From positions 992,001 through 1,056,000 of the forward strand of contig NZ_JAWQJT010000002.1 of the NCBI RefSeq assembly GCF_033441515.1: DNA of 64,000 bases, in the 5' to 3' direction. Positions 28,359 to 40,634 of this stretch are shown here, in pieces. Within the stretch, counting starts at the first letter, position 1, and each line of letters opens with the position of its first letter. Source of the DNA: Amycolatopsis solani. GTDB taxonomy: Bacteria > Actinomycetota > Actinomycetes > Mycobacteriales > Pseudonocardiaceae. The notes beneath the pieces were generated by a model. That model ran no database searches. It was not told where the DNA came from and was given only the letters and a program-made list of their open reading frames with translations. The translations under genes were made by a program, and so were the position numbers.

Positions 28359-29327
28359 GTGGAAAAGCGACTGCTCGGCCGCTCGGGACTGCGGGTCTCG
28401 CGGATGGCGCTCGGCACCATGACCTGGGGTGGCGACACCGACGCGGAGGAGGCGGCCAGCCAGCTGGTCGCCTTCGTCGACGCCGGCGGCACCCTGGTGG
28501 ACACGGCCGACATCTACGGCGAGGGCGAGAGCGAGCGGGTGCTCGGCTCGCTGCTCGGCGACCTCGTCCCCCGTGACGACGTCGTCCTCGCGACGAAGGC
28601 GGTCGCCAAGCGCACCGACGGCCCGTTCGGCGGCGGCGCCTCCCGCGGCGCGCTGCTCAGCGCGCTCGACGGTTCGCTCAAGCGGCTCGGCACCGACCAC
28701 ATCGACCTGTGGCAGCTGCACGCCTGGGACGGTTGCGTGCCCCTCGCCGAGACGCTCGCCGCCCTGGAGTACGCCGTGACCAGCGGAAAGGTTCGCTACG
28801 TCGGGGTCTCGAACTACGCGGGCTGGCAGCTGGCGACGGCCGCCGCCGGCGCCGCCGCGGTCGCCCCGATCGTCTCCACCCAGGTCGAGTACTCGCTGCT
28901 GGAACGCGGCGTCGACCGCGAAGTCGTGCCCGCCGCCGAGCACCACGGCATCGGGTTGCTGCCCTGGGCGCCGCTCGGGCGCGGCGTGCTGACCGGCAAG
29001 TACCGCACCGGCACGCCCGCCGACTCGCGCGGCGCGAACAGCGCGTACGCCGGCTACGTCGAGCACCACCGCACCGACCGCGCCGCCCGGATCGTGCAGG
29101 CGGTCGCCACCGCCGCCGACGGGCTGGGCACGTCGCCGCTGGCCGTCGCGCTGGCCTGGGTCCGCGACCGCCCGGGCGTCGTCGCCCCGGTCGTCGGCGC
29201 GCGGGACACCGGTCAGCTCACCGGCTCGCTGACCGCCGAAGGCATCACCCTGCCGCCCGCCATCCGGTCCGCGCTCGACGACGTCAGCGCGATCGAGGTC
29301 GGCTACCCCGAGCGGTGGCCGCGGTAG
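28359..29327 (+). CDS. Aldo/keto reductase
   Basis: 322 aa NADPH-dependent TIM barrel. The catalytic tetrad is complete: D48 and Y53 (DTADIYGEGESE), K80 (LATKAV) and H121 (LWQLHAWD). The cofactor region VALAWVRDRPGVVAPVVGARD is near the C-terminus. It reduces aldehydes or ketones; the physiological substrate cannot be deduced. GTG 28359 is chosen because family similarity begins there; upstream in-frame codons are not conserved-looking. Possibly co-transcribed with the lipoprotein gene 91 bases downstream. Confidence 0.9.
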   Translation: MEKRLLGRSGLRVSRMALGTMTWGGDTDAEEAASQLVAFVDAGGTLVDTADIYGEGESERVLGSLLGDLVPRDDVVLATKAVAKRTDGPFGGGASRGALLSALDGSLKRLGTDHIDLWQLHAWDGCVPLAETLAALEYAVTSGKVRYVGVSNYAGWQLATAAAGAAAVAPIVSTQVEYSLLERGVDREVVPAAEHHGIGLLPWAPLGRGVLTGKYRTGTPADSRGANSAYAGYVEHHRTDRAARIVQAVATAADGLGTSPLAVALAWVRDRPGVVAPVVGARDTGQLTGSLTAEGITLPPAIRSALDDVSAIEVGYPERWPR

Positions 29328-29418
29328 GTGTCTGTTGGGTGACACGTACGTGACGGCAAGGGGATCGAGGAGCATGCTGGTGAACGACAACCGTCGAGGG
29401 ACAACCGGAGGCCACAGG

Positions 29419-30432
29419 GTGCGTCGGCTCACCGCCGTGTCGTGGATCGCACTGCCGCTCGCCGGTGCCATGGTGCTCTCGGGGTGTTCGTCGGCGCAGT
29501 CGACCGGTGACGAGCTGCAGATCGTGGCGAACCCGCAGGCCGCGGGCCCGCCCGCCTCCCCCGCGGTGAGCGTGCCACCGGCCGGGCAGGTCCTGCCCGG
29601 CGGCGCCGTTTCCGCCCTCACTGTCGACGCGAAGACTTCGACCCTCGTCGTGGCGCTTTCCGACCCACCCTCGCTGCGGCTCTACGACCTGAACTCGCTC
29701 GCGTCACCCCCGGTGAATATGCCGTTATACGGCAAGGCGGAGAAGCTGACCGCGGCGCCGGGCCGGGTCGAGATCGCGGAACCGGGCGCGGGCGTGGTGC
29801 AGCAGCTGACGCTGCCCGACCGGAAGCTGACCGAGACGAAGACCGGCGGGAAACCGGCGTCCAGCATCGCTTTCGGCGCGGACAGGCTGGTCGCGATGGG
29901 CGACGGCAAGGACATCCAGGTGCTCCCCGCGAGCGGTCCGGCCCGGACGATCGGCGGGCAGCTCTACAGCGCCGACGACGTCGTCGACACCGGGACCGGC
30001 GTCGTGGTGCTGGACCGGCTGCGCACGGCGGTGTTCTCGGTCGACGTCGCGGCGGGCAAGGTCGGTGAAGGCCTGCGGGCGGGCGACGGCGCCGCGAACG
30101 CCGTAGCGGATTCCTACGGGCGAGTGCTGGTGACCGACGTGCGCGCGGGCGCGCTGCTGGCGTTCTCGGCCGGCCCGCTGATCCTGCGGCAGCGCTACCC
30201 GGTGCCGGGCGGCGCGTACGGGATCGCTTACGACGCGAAGCGGAGCCTGGCCTGGGTGACGCTCACCGAACGCAACGAAGTCGTCGGGTTCGACGTCCGC
30301 GGCGGCGAACCCGTGGAGAAGTACCGGTTCCCGACCGTGCGCCAGCCGGACTCGGTCGGGGTGGACGAGAGCAGCGGCCGCGTGCTCGTCGGCTCGGCCG
30401 CCGGAGAAGGGACCCAGGTGATCCAGCCATGA
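29419..30432 (+). CDS. lppL: LppL-like lipoprotein with YncE-type beta-propeller
   Basis: 337 aa. A lipoprotein signal with lipobox LSGC (Cys23) follows VRRLTAVSWIALPLAGAM, so the protein is anchored on the outer face of the membrane. The rest is a beta-propeller of repeated strands (VSALTVDAKTSTLVVAL, AYDAKRSLAWVTLTERNEV, SVGVDESSGRVLVGS). The neighbourhood resembles the mycobacterial uppP-lppL region. GTG 29419 has GGAGG 8 bases upstream; ATG 29374 would put 15 polar residues before the signal. The stop overlaps the DUF5703 start (ATGA). Role unknown. Confidence 0.82.
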   Translation: MRRLTAVSWIALPLAGAMVLSGCSSAQSTGDELQIVANPQAAGPPASPAVSVPPAGQVLPGGAVSALTVDAKTSTLVVALSDPPSLRLYDLNSLASPPVNMPLYGKAEKLTAAPGRVEIAEPGAGVVQQLTLPDRKLTETKTGGKPASSIAFGADRLVAMGDGKDIQVLPASGPARTIGGQLYSADDVVDTGTGVVVLDRLRTAVFSVDVAAGKVGEGLRAGDGAANAVADSYGRVLVTDVRAGALLAFSAGPLILRQRYPVPGGAYGIAYDAKRSLAWVTLTERNEVVGFDVRGGEPVEKYRFPTVRQPDSVGVDESSGRVLVGSAAGEGTQVIQP

Positions 30433-30653
30433 CGACGGTCAGCGAGGCGGTGGTCGAAGGGGATTGGGAGTACCGCCGCCTGCACCTCCCCCCGGGCGTG
30501 TCCCGGCGTGCGGCGGCGATCCAGCTCTCCATCCACGCGGAGTTCGCGGGCTGGGAACTGCGCACCGTGCGGCTCTACGCCGACGGGACGCGCCGGGTCT
30601 GGCTGCGCCGCAAGAAGACCAAGGAGAGCTTGCCGGCCGGGCTCCCGACCTAA
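30429..30653 (+). CDS. Small DUF5703 family protein
   Basis: 74 aa. Pattern WEYRRLHLPPGVSRRAAAIQ, HAEFAGWELRTVRLYADG and RRVWLRRK matches the short DUF5703 proteins of actinobacteria found beside lppL/uppP (Rv2137c-like). No function known. Translationally coupled to the lipoprotein gene by a 4-base overlap. No signal peptide or membrane segment. Confidence 0.82.
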   Translation: MTTVSEAVVEGDWEYRRLHLPPGVSRRAAAIQLSIHAEFAGWELRTVRLYADGTRRVWLRRKKTKESLPAGLPT

Positions 30654-30677
30654 CCGCACGACCTACTCCGCGTCTCG

Positions 30678-30772
30678 CCCCAGCGCCCCAAGGCGGCCTT
30701 CGGTGCGTCAGACGCACCCAAGGCGGCCTTCGGTGCGCAAGACGCAACCAAGGCCACATTGGGGCGCTGGGG
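30678..30772. repeat. Compound palindromic element in a convergent intergenic region
   Basis: An outer perfect 14-bp inverted pair, CCCCAGCGCCCCAA (30678-30691) with its complement at 30759-30772, encloses two near-identical direct units CCAAGGCGGCCTTCGGTGCG (starting about 30688 and 30718) plus a diverged third. The inner GGTGCGTC-A-GACGCACC is itself a hairpin. It lies between the DUF5703 and SRPBCC genes and probably terminates both transcripts. Confidence 0.85.
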
Positions 30773-30785
30773 AGTCCGGGCGAGG

Positions 30786-31508
30786 TCAGCCGAACACGCG
30801 GTTCAGCCACGTGCTCCAGGTCTTCTCCTCCACCTCGGCGTCCGCTCCGGGCGTGAACACGTGGTGGGACGCGACCATCGGGCCGCGGAACCCCTTCATG
30901 AACCGGAGCAACGCTTCCGCCGTCCGGATGCCCACCGTCTGGTCGTTGGCCACGTACACAACGCCGCCGAGGGACACCCCATCGCCCTCGGCCGGGCGGG
31001 CGGACAGCCCCAGCGCTGTGCCCAGGCGGGCCCACGCCTCGTCCCAGTCCGCCACCGGCGGGCCGAACGCCGTCACCGGGACCGCCGTGCGGCCGGCGAA
31101 GTGCGTGACGTACTCGACCAGGGTGCGGAAGAACAGCGCGCCGCCCGCGGTCATCGCCTCGAACTCGTCCTCCCAGTCGTCGCCGGGGAGGAAGCCGCTG
31201 GTGACGCAGCGGATGACCGAGCTGCCGCCGTCCCGGCCCTCGATCAGGAACTCGTAGGCGATCCGGCGTCCGTCGGGTCCCGGGTCGGTGCCGTAGACGA
31301 GCTTCTCCAGCGGGTCCCACTCGCGGATCCGGTACTCCGGCTGGTAACCGCCGAACGCGCCGCGGACCACGCCGCCGGTGCCGCCCTCGACCTCGTTGCG
31401 GCCCATGAACCACGAGTCGATGCCCGGTCCGGTGGCGATGGCCTCCCACACCTGCTCCGGCGTCGCGCCGACCTCGGCGACGTCGGTCCGTTCGAACTCA
31501 GGCCCCAC
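30786..31508 (-). CDS. SRPBCC/AHSA1 domain protein
   Basis: 240 aa. START-like helix-grip fold: ADVAEVGATPEQVWEAIATG-type opening (here DVAEVGATPEQVWEAIATGP), IDSWFMGRNEVEG, YRIREWDPLEKLVY, and a final helix (FFRTLVEYVTHFAG) before an unusual 85-residue C-terminal extension that may be a second half-domain. AHSA1-type genes are often paired with ArsR regulators, as here. GTG 31508 overlaps the ArsR gene by 11 bases. Ligand unknown. Confidence 0.82.
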   Translation of the reverse strand: MGPEFERTDVAEVGATPEQVWEAIATGPGIDSWFMGRNEVEGGTGGVVRGAFGGYQPEYRIREWDPLEKLVYGTDPGPDGRRIAYEFLIEGRDGGSSVIRCVTSGFLPGDDWEDEFEAMTAGGALFFRTLVEYVTHFAGRTAVPVTAFGPPVADWDEAWARLGTALGLSARPAEGDGVSLGGVVYVANDQTVGIRTAEALLRFMKGFRGPMVASHHVFTPGADAEVEEKTWSTWLNRVFG

Positions 31509-32097
31509 CTGCGGTCTCCTCCGGGATGCTCGGGTGGACGGCGACGACCACCCGGTAGCCGCGGCCCTTCTCGGCCGCTTCGTCGTGGTACTTCCCCACC
31601 AGCGCGGTGACCGCCGTGGTCAGCTCCTCGGCGAACGCGGCCCGGTCGGCGGGCGAGGCGAACCGGACTTCGCCGTCGAGCGCGAAGGTCGCGACCCGCT
31701 GCTTCGCCTTGGCCGCGCCGGTGATGAGCAGGCCGACGTCGCGCACCAGGCGGCCGGCCACGGCGAGCAGCCACCGGGCCGAAAGCCGGTCGGGCGACTG
31801 CGCGGGGTCGGGCTGGACCGCGCCGAGGGCGATCGGCGAGATGACGTACGACGACGCCGTCGCCCGCATCATCCGCTCGGTGACGTTGCCCTTGCGCCGC
31901 TCCTCGACCAGCTCCACCAGGCCGTGCGCCTCCAGCGCGCGCAGGTGGTAGTTGACCTTCTGGCGCGGCAGGTCCACGCGCGCCGCGAGCATCGTCGCGG
32001 ACGCGGGTTCGGCCAGTTCGGCCAGCAGGCGCGCGCGGATCGGGTCCAGCGACACCTCGGCCGCGGCCGGGTCTTCGATCACCGCCACGGAGAACAT
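31498..32097 (-). CDS. ArsR-type winged-helix regulator
   Basis: 199 aa. A DNA-binding domain at residues about 15-90: DPIRARLLAELAEPASATMLAARVDLPRQKVNYHLRALEAHGL is the helix-turn-helix and ERRKGNVTERMMRAT the wing. The C-terminal half is a helical, ligand-type domain. No cysteine metal-binding motif is evident, so this is not a metalloregulator of the classical ArsR kind. Probably regulates itself and the downstream SRPBCC gene through the palindrome at 32120. Confidence 0.85.
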   Translation of the reverse strand: MFSVAVIEDPAAAEVSLDPIRARLLAELAEPASATMLAARVDLPRQKVNYHLRALEAHGLVELVEERRKGNVTERMMRATASSYVISPIALGAVQPDPAQSPDRLSARWLLAVAGRLVRDVGLLITGAAKAKQRVATFALDGEVRFASPADRAAFAEELTTAVTALVGKYHDEAAEKGRGYRVVVAVHPSIPEETAGGA

Positions 32098-32119
32098 GCG
32101 CCCAGCATCGCTTCCGAAC

Positions 32120-32140
32120 AGAGAAGTTGTCAAGAACTCT
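32120..32140. promoter_or_regulatory. Imperfect palindrome and TTGACA box upstream of arsR
   Basis: On the minus strand the arms AGAG and CTCT flank a TTG-A-CAA core, 21 bases overall, centred about 33 bases before the arsR start. The core includes TTGACA, a plausible -35. It overlaps the end of the neighbouring hydrolase gene. Suggests autoregulation. Confidence 0.45.
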
Positions 32141-33023
32141 CGTCTTGTCGGTGGCTGGCGTTGACCAGGGCGACCACCCGGGGCAGCACCTGCGCCGCGG
32201 CCTCCAGCGGGACGACGTGCCCGACCCCCGGCAGCACCACGGCGGTCCCGTCGCCGAGCCCGCCGGCCCACTGCTCGACGTCGGAGGCCCGCACGATCCG
32301 GTCCCGCTCCCCCACGATCGCCGTCACCGGCACCTCGCCCACCTGCGCCAGCGCCGCGTCGCGCGCGTAGGCGTCCAGTGCCGGGCGGAAGACCGAGACG
32401 GTGTGCGGCCAGTTGCCGCGGATCATCTTCACGGTGAGCTCGACCTGCTCCGGGTCCGGGTCGTCGCCGAAGAGCCACCAGCGCAGGCCCGCGCTGACCG
32501 CCCGGCTGGTGTGCTCCCGCACGACGCCGAAGAGCTTCGAGCCGAGCACCGCTTCGAGGTCGCGCGCCAGCTTCCCCAGCGCGCTCGGCCAGGCCGCCGA
32601 CACCTCGGTGGCGAGCGTGCCGGACGACGTCGCCAGCAGCACCAGGCCGGCCACCCGCGCGGCGAACAGCTCCGGGTGCCGCTGGGACAGCGACATGATC
32701 GCCAGGCCACCCATGTCGTGGCCGACGAGCACCACCCGGCCGTCCGGGACTTCGCGCTCGACCAGCTCGGCGAGGTCGTCGCCGAGCTGCGCCATGGTCG
32801 CGGTGCCGCGCCGCGCCCGCCCCGAACCGCCGTGGCCGCGCTGGTCGTAGGTCAGCACGGCCACCGGCCCCTCGGCCGCGTCCGGCACCAGCGGCGCGAT
32901 CCGGCCCCAGCTGCGCTGATCGAGCGCGTAGCCGTGGACGAAGATCACCGTCACCGGCGCTGCCGGATCGCCCCTGCGGATGACCTGCAGGGACGTGCCG
33001 TCGGCGAGCGCGAAGCCGGTCAT
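32130..33023 (-). CDS. Alpha/beta hydrolase with aspartate nucleophile
   Basis: 297 aa. The oxyanion region is HGYALDQRSW and the nucleophile elbow is GHDMGG (D103), where serine hydrolases have Ser. The histidine is in GVGHVVPLE. An Asp nucleophile is typical of epoxide hydrolases and haloalkane dehalogenases, so one of those activities is more likely than esterase. The start ATG 33023 shares one base with the stop of the M20 peptidase gene upstream, so the two are co-translated. Confidence 0.85.
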   Translation of the reverse strand: MTGFALADGTSLQVIRRGDPAAPVTVIFVHGYALDQRSWGRIAPLVPDAAEGPVAVLTYDQRGHGGSGRARRGTATMAQLGDDLAELVEREVPDGRVVLVGHDMGGLAIMSLSQRHPELFAARVAGLVLLATSSGTLATEVSAAWPSALGKLARDLEAVLGSKLFGVVREHTSRAVSAGLRWWLFGDDPDPEQVELTVKMIRGNWPHTVSVFRPALDAYARDAALAQVGEVPVTAIVGERDRIVRASDVEQWAGGLGDGTAVVLPGVGHVVPLEAAAQVLPRVVALVNASHRQDESS

Positions 33024-34345
33024 CAGGACGTGCGCAGGAACCGGTCCAGCACCCGGGTGCCGAACTTCAGCGCCTCGACCGGGACCCGCTCGTCGACGCC
33101 GTGGAAGAGCGCCGAGAAGTCGAGGTCCGCGGGCAGCTTCAGGGGCGCGAAGCCGAAGTTGCGGATGCCCAGGTCCTGGAACGACTTGGCGTCGGTACCG
33201 CCGGAGAGCATGTACGGCAGCGTCTTCGCGCCCGGGTCCTCGGCCAGCACCGCGGCGGTCATCGCGTCGACGAGCGCGCCGTCGAAGGTCGTCTCGACCG
33301 GCGGCAGCTCCATCCACTCCTTCTCGATGTCCGGGCCGAGCAGCTCGTCGAGCTCCCGGTCGAACGCCTCGAGCCGGCCGGGCAGGATCCGGCAGTCGAC
33401 CGCGGCTTCGGCGACCGACGGGATGACGTTCGACTTGTACCCGGCGGTGAGCATGGTCGGGTTGGCGGTGTCGCGCAGGGTCGCGCCGATCATCCGGGAG
33501 ATGTTGCCCAGCTTGGCGACCGAGCCCTCGAGGTCGTCCTCCGGGAAGTCCCAGCCGGTGATCTCGGTGACGCCGGCGAGGAACTCCTTCACGGAGTCGG
33601 TCAGCACCAGCGGGAAGCGGTGGTTGCCGAGCTTGGCGACGGCCTCGGCGAGCTTCGTGACCGCGTTGTCGCGGTGGATCATCGACCCGTGCCCGGCGGT
33701 GCCGCGCACGCGCAGCTTCATCCAGCGGATGCCCTTCTCCGCCGTCTCGATGAGGTAGGCGCGGACGTCGTCCTTGAGCGTGATCGAGAAGCCGCCGACC
33801 TCGCTGATCGCCTCGGTGACGCCCTCGAACAGCTCGGGCCGGTTCTCGACCAGCCACTGCGCGCCGTACTTGCCGCCGGCCTCTTCGTCGGCGAGGAAGG
33901 CGAACACGAGGTCGCGCGGCGGCACGATGCCGTTGATCTTGTAGTGCCGGGCCAGCGCGAGCGCCATCCCGCACATGTCCTTCATGTCGACCGCGCCGCG
34001 GCCCCAGACGTAGTCGTCCTGGACCGCGCCGGAGAACGGGTGGACCGACCACTCCGACGGGTCCGCGGGCACGGCGTCGAGGTGCCCGTGGATCAGCAGC
34101 CCGCCCCGGGACCGATCGGCGCCTTCGAGCCGCACGATCACGTTGTGCCGGTTCTTCCCACCCGACTCGACGTAGGTGATCTCGTAGCCGGCGTCGGTGA
34201 GTTTCTCCGCGACGTACTCGGCCGCCGCCCGCTCGCCGACCAGCGTGTCGGGGTCCCCGGTGTTGGTCGTGTCGATGCGGATGAGCTCACTGGTCAGCGT
34301 GACGGCTTCGGCCGCGGCGGCTTCGATGGTGTTCGGTTCGGTCAC
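33023..34345 (-). CDS. M20 family metallopeptidase (Rv2141c-like)
   Basis: 440 aa. Metal motifs HGHLDAVP, GRGAVDMKDM, DEEAGGKYG and AHG-type FHGVDERVP are complete; the dimerisation insert begins at GTAGHGSMIHRDNAV. Close in layout to the M20 gene at 7092-8390 (both share EWSV-PFSG, GTDAK and GVDERVPVE motifs), showing paralogy. By recalled synteny it corresponds to the M20 dipeptidase next to lppL/uppP in mycobacteria. Cytosolic; substrate unknown. ATG 34345. Confidence 0.92.
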   Translation of the reverse strand: MTEPNTIEAAAAEAVTLTSELIRIDTTNTGDPDTLVGERAAAEYVAEKLTDAGYEITYVESGGKNRHNVIVRLEGADRSRGGLLIHGHLDAVPADPSEWSVHPFSGAVQDDYVWGRGAVDMKDMCGMALALARHYKINGIVPPRDLVFAFLADEEAGGKYGAQWLVENRPELFEGVTEAISEVGGFSITLKDDVRAYLIETAEKGIRWMKLRVRGTAGHGSMIHRDNAVTKLAEAVAKLGNHRFPLVLTDSVKEFLAGVTEITGWDFPEDDLEGSVAKLGNISRMIGATLRDTANPTMLTAGYKSNVIPSVAEAAVDCRILPGRLEAFDRELDELLGPDIEKEWMELPPVETTFDGALVDAMTAAVLAEDPGAKTLPYMLSGGTDAKSFQDLGIRNFGFAPLKLPADLDFSALFHGVDERVPVEALKFGTRVLDRFLRTS

Positions 34346-34375
34346 CGGCCATTCCTATCACCCGCACGGCCGCGT

Positions 34376-34399
34376 GCGCCGACCACGCGCCTGGTGGGA
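34376..34399. repeat. 24-bp direct repeat, left copy (flanks TetR/SDR pair)
   Basis: Differs at one base from 36145-36168. It contains CGCGCCTGGTGGGA and is preceded in both places by TCACCCGC. It sits between the M20 start and the tetR stop. Confidence 0.75.
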
Positions 34400-34443
34400 C
34401 GGTCGCGGGCCCGGCGGTGACACCCTGGGGGGGTTTCTCCTCA

Positions 34444-35130
34444 TCAGGGAACGGTGGGCCGCTCCCGCTCACGGGCCAGCAGTCCCGAAATCGCCACTTC
34501 CAGCGTGCGGCGCACCAGCTCGGTGAAGTCCACCCGGGTGGCCGCCACCGCCGGATCCAGCTCGTACGCCGCCCGCAACGCCTCCGACGGCCGGCTGTGC
34601 GGCCACGCCGCCGCGGTGACCAGGTGGGCCGTGCCCACCAGCTCGTACGCCGCCTGCTCGGTCAGCTCGGGCACGTGGCGGCGGACCACAGCGACCAGCG
34701 ACTCCAGGGCCCGCCGCAACGCGCGCTTGTGCTCCAGCGCCACCTCGGTGGAAACGTTGCGCTCCAGGACCGCCGCCTGCGAGCTGATCAGGTCGCACAG
34801 CACCGGGCGCCGGGTCACCGACTCGGCCACCAGGCGCGCCAGCCGGTCGCCGCGCTCGCGGACCGATCCCGGCCCGGGCGCCGATTCGGCCAGTTCCGCG
34901 ATCCAGTCACGCACGTGCCGGTCGAGCAGGTCCAGCAGGACCGCTTCGCGCGACTCGACGTACCGCACGATGTTCGCCTTGGCCAGGCCCACCCGGCGGC
35001 TCAGCTCGTTGAAGCTCAGCTCGGCGACCGGCATCTCGGCCAGCAACGCGTCGGCGGTGGCCAGGATCGCGCGCCGTCGCTCGGCCCGCTGCTCGTCGGT
35101 CCGGGCGCGCTTGAAGTTCACCTCTCCCAT
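34444..35130 (-). CDS. TetR family transcriptional regulator
   Basis: 228 aa. The N-terminal TetR domain has AILATADALLAEMPVAELSF, helix-turn-helix ELSRRVGLAKANIVRYVESREAVL (about 42-65), then an all-helical ligand domain (TetR_C_17-like). Divergent from an SDR gene, with three related operators in the 89-bp gap, indicating that it represses both itself and the SDR. ATG 35130. Ligand unknown. Confidence 0.9.
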   Translation of the reverse strand: MGEVNFKRARTDEQRAERRRAILATADALLAEMPVAELSFNELSRRVGLAKANIVRYVESREAVLLDLLDRHVRDWIAELAESAPGPGSVRERGDRLARLVAESVTRRPVLCDLISSQAAVLERNVSTEVALEHKRALRRALESLVAVVRRHVPELTEQAAYELVGTAHLVTAAAWPHSRPSEALRAAYELDPAVAATRVDFTELVRRTLEVAISGLLARERERPTVP

Positions 35131-35133
35131 CTT

Positions 35134-35206
35134 ACGTACCCCCGGTACGTTGTCAACGAACCACCGGTACGTTATCGTGAGCGTACGTAACGTACCAGCG
35201 GTACTT
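35134..35206. promoter_or_regulatory. Triple operator, ACGTACCnnnGGTACGT, between tetR and SDR
   Basis: Three 17-bp inverted repeats with a 3-base centre: perfect at 35134-35150 (centre CCC), one mismatch at 35156-35172 (centre ACC) and one mismatch at 35190-35206 (centre AGC). Centre-to-centre spacing is 22 and 34 bases, close to two and three helical turns. Classic TetR-type autoregulation layout. Confidence 0.85.
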
Positions 35207-35219
35207 AGAGAGGTGTGCC

Positions 35220-36134
35220 ATGTACCAAGTCCCTGACCAGCGCGGGAAGCTCGCCGTCGTGACCGGCGCCAACAGCGGAACCGGCAAGGAAACTGCCAAG
35301 CGCCTGGCCGCGGCCGGCGCGGACGTGGTCCTCGCCGTGCGGACGCCCGAGAAGGGCGAGCACGCCCGCCGCGAACTCCTCGCCGAACACCCGGACGCCC
35401 ACCTGGAAATGCGCCGGATCGACCTGGCCGACCTGGCCTCGGTCCGCGAGTTCGCCGACGGGCTGATCGACGGCGGCCGGCCGCTCGACCTGCTCGTCAA
35501 CAACGCCGGCGTGATGGCCCCGCCCCGGCGGTTCGAGACGGCCGACGGCTTCGAGCTGCAGCTGGGCAGCAACTACCTCGGCCCGTTCGCCCTCACCGTG
35601 CGCCTGCTGCCCCTGCTGCTCGCCGCCCCCGCCCCGCGGGTGGCGACGATGAGCAGCGGCCGGGCCAATGCCGGCCGGATCGGCTTCGACGACCTGCAGT
35701 GGGACCGCGCGTACCACCCGAACCGCGCCTACGCCCGGTCGAAGCTGGCCGACCTGATGCTGACGCTGCGCCTAGCGGACATCGCGGCCGAGCGCGGCTG
35801 GCCGCTCCTCTCGACCGCCGCGCACCCCGGATACACCCGCACCAACCTGCTGGTATCGGGCCCGGGCCTGGCCGGCGGCGGCCCCGGCCCGCTCGAGTCG
35901 CTGCTGTTCAAGCTCCTGCCGTCCCAGGGGGTCGAGCAGGGCGCGGAACCGCTGCTGTACGCCGCGACGAGCCCGGACGCGGTGCCCGGCGGCTACTACG
36001 GTCCCCGCTGGGGGCTGGTCGGCCCGTCGCGGACCACCCGGCCGCCGCGCCGCGCGCTGGACCGGGCCATGGCCGAGCGGCTGTGGACCGAGTCCGAACG
36101 CCTCACCGGCGTCTCGCTGCCCGCCCACGCCTGA
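35220..36134 (+). CDS. Short-chain dehydrogenase/reductase
   Basis: 304 aa, extended SDR of the retinol-dehydrogenase/WWOX-like type. NAD(P)-binding [13 protein letters not shown], the structural NNAGVM motif, catalytic Ser in TMSSGRAN, and YARSK (catalytic Tyr/Lys). The usual GIG is changed to GTG in the cofactor loop. Probably oxidises or reduces a lipophilic alcohol/ketone that also acts as ligand of the divergent TetR. GAGAGGTG ribosome site precedes ATG 35220. Confidence 0.9.
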   Translation: MYQVPDQRGKLAVVTGANSGTGKETAKRLAAAGADVVLAVRTPEKGEHARRELLAEHPDAHLEMRRIDLADLASVREFADGLIDGGRPLDLLVNNAGVMAPPRRFETADGFELQLGSNYLGPFALTVRLLPLLLAAPAPRVATMSSGRANAGRIGFDDLQWDRAYHPNRAYARSKLADLMLTLRLADIAAERGWPLLSTAAHPGYTRTNLLVSGPGLAGGGPGPLESLLFKLLPSQGVEQGAEPLLYAATSPDAVPGGYYGPRWGLVGPSRTTRPPRRALDRAMAERLWTESERLTGVSLPAHA

Positions 36135-36138
36135 GGCT

Positions 36139-36181
36139 TCACCCGCGCCGACCGCGCGCCTGGTGGGATCGGCGGGGGTGA
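36139..36181. terminator. Hairpin terminator after SDR, containing the second 24-bp repeat copy
   Basis: Stem 36139-36151 with 36169-36181 (12 of 13 pairs) encloses the loop formed by the 24-bp repeat (36145-36168, 23 of 24 identical to 34376-34399). It lies between convergent SDR and GH9 genes. Confidence 0.7.
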
Positions 36182-36182
36182 C

Positions 36183-40468
<4,286 letters not shown>

Positions 40469-40477
40469 CTCCAGCCG

Positions 40478-40516
40478 ACGCCTCCTCGCAGGGAGTCCTT
40501 CCCGGCGAGGAGGCGT
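40478..40516 (+). terminator. Hairpin terminator of the GH6 gene
   Basis: Arms ACGCCTCCTCGC (40478-40489) and complement (40505-40516) around a 15-base loop, 10 bases past the stop. The GCGAGGAGGC arm also occurs in the terminator at 53867. Confidence 0.85.
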
Positions 40517-40557
40517 TCCGTTGCCCGAAACCCCCCGCGATTCTGCCCCTGAGAAGA

Positions 40558-40569
40558 TAATACGTATTA
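40558..40569. promoter_or_regulatory. TAATACGTATTA palindrome upstream of the Tat-exported propeller protein
   Basis: A 12-bp perfect, AT-rich palindrome in a region that is otherwise GC-rich, 66 bases before the start codon. Likely a repressor operator overlapping the promoter. It does not match the CebR box, so this gene is under different control from the cellulases. Confidence 0.55.
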
Positions 40570-40634
40570 CTCTCTTGTCTTGAGTGCGGGCACATGGCAC
40601 CGTCACGGCACACTTCGACGACGAAGGAGCGGCC

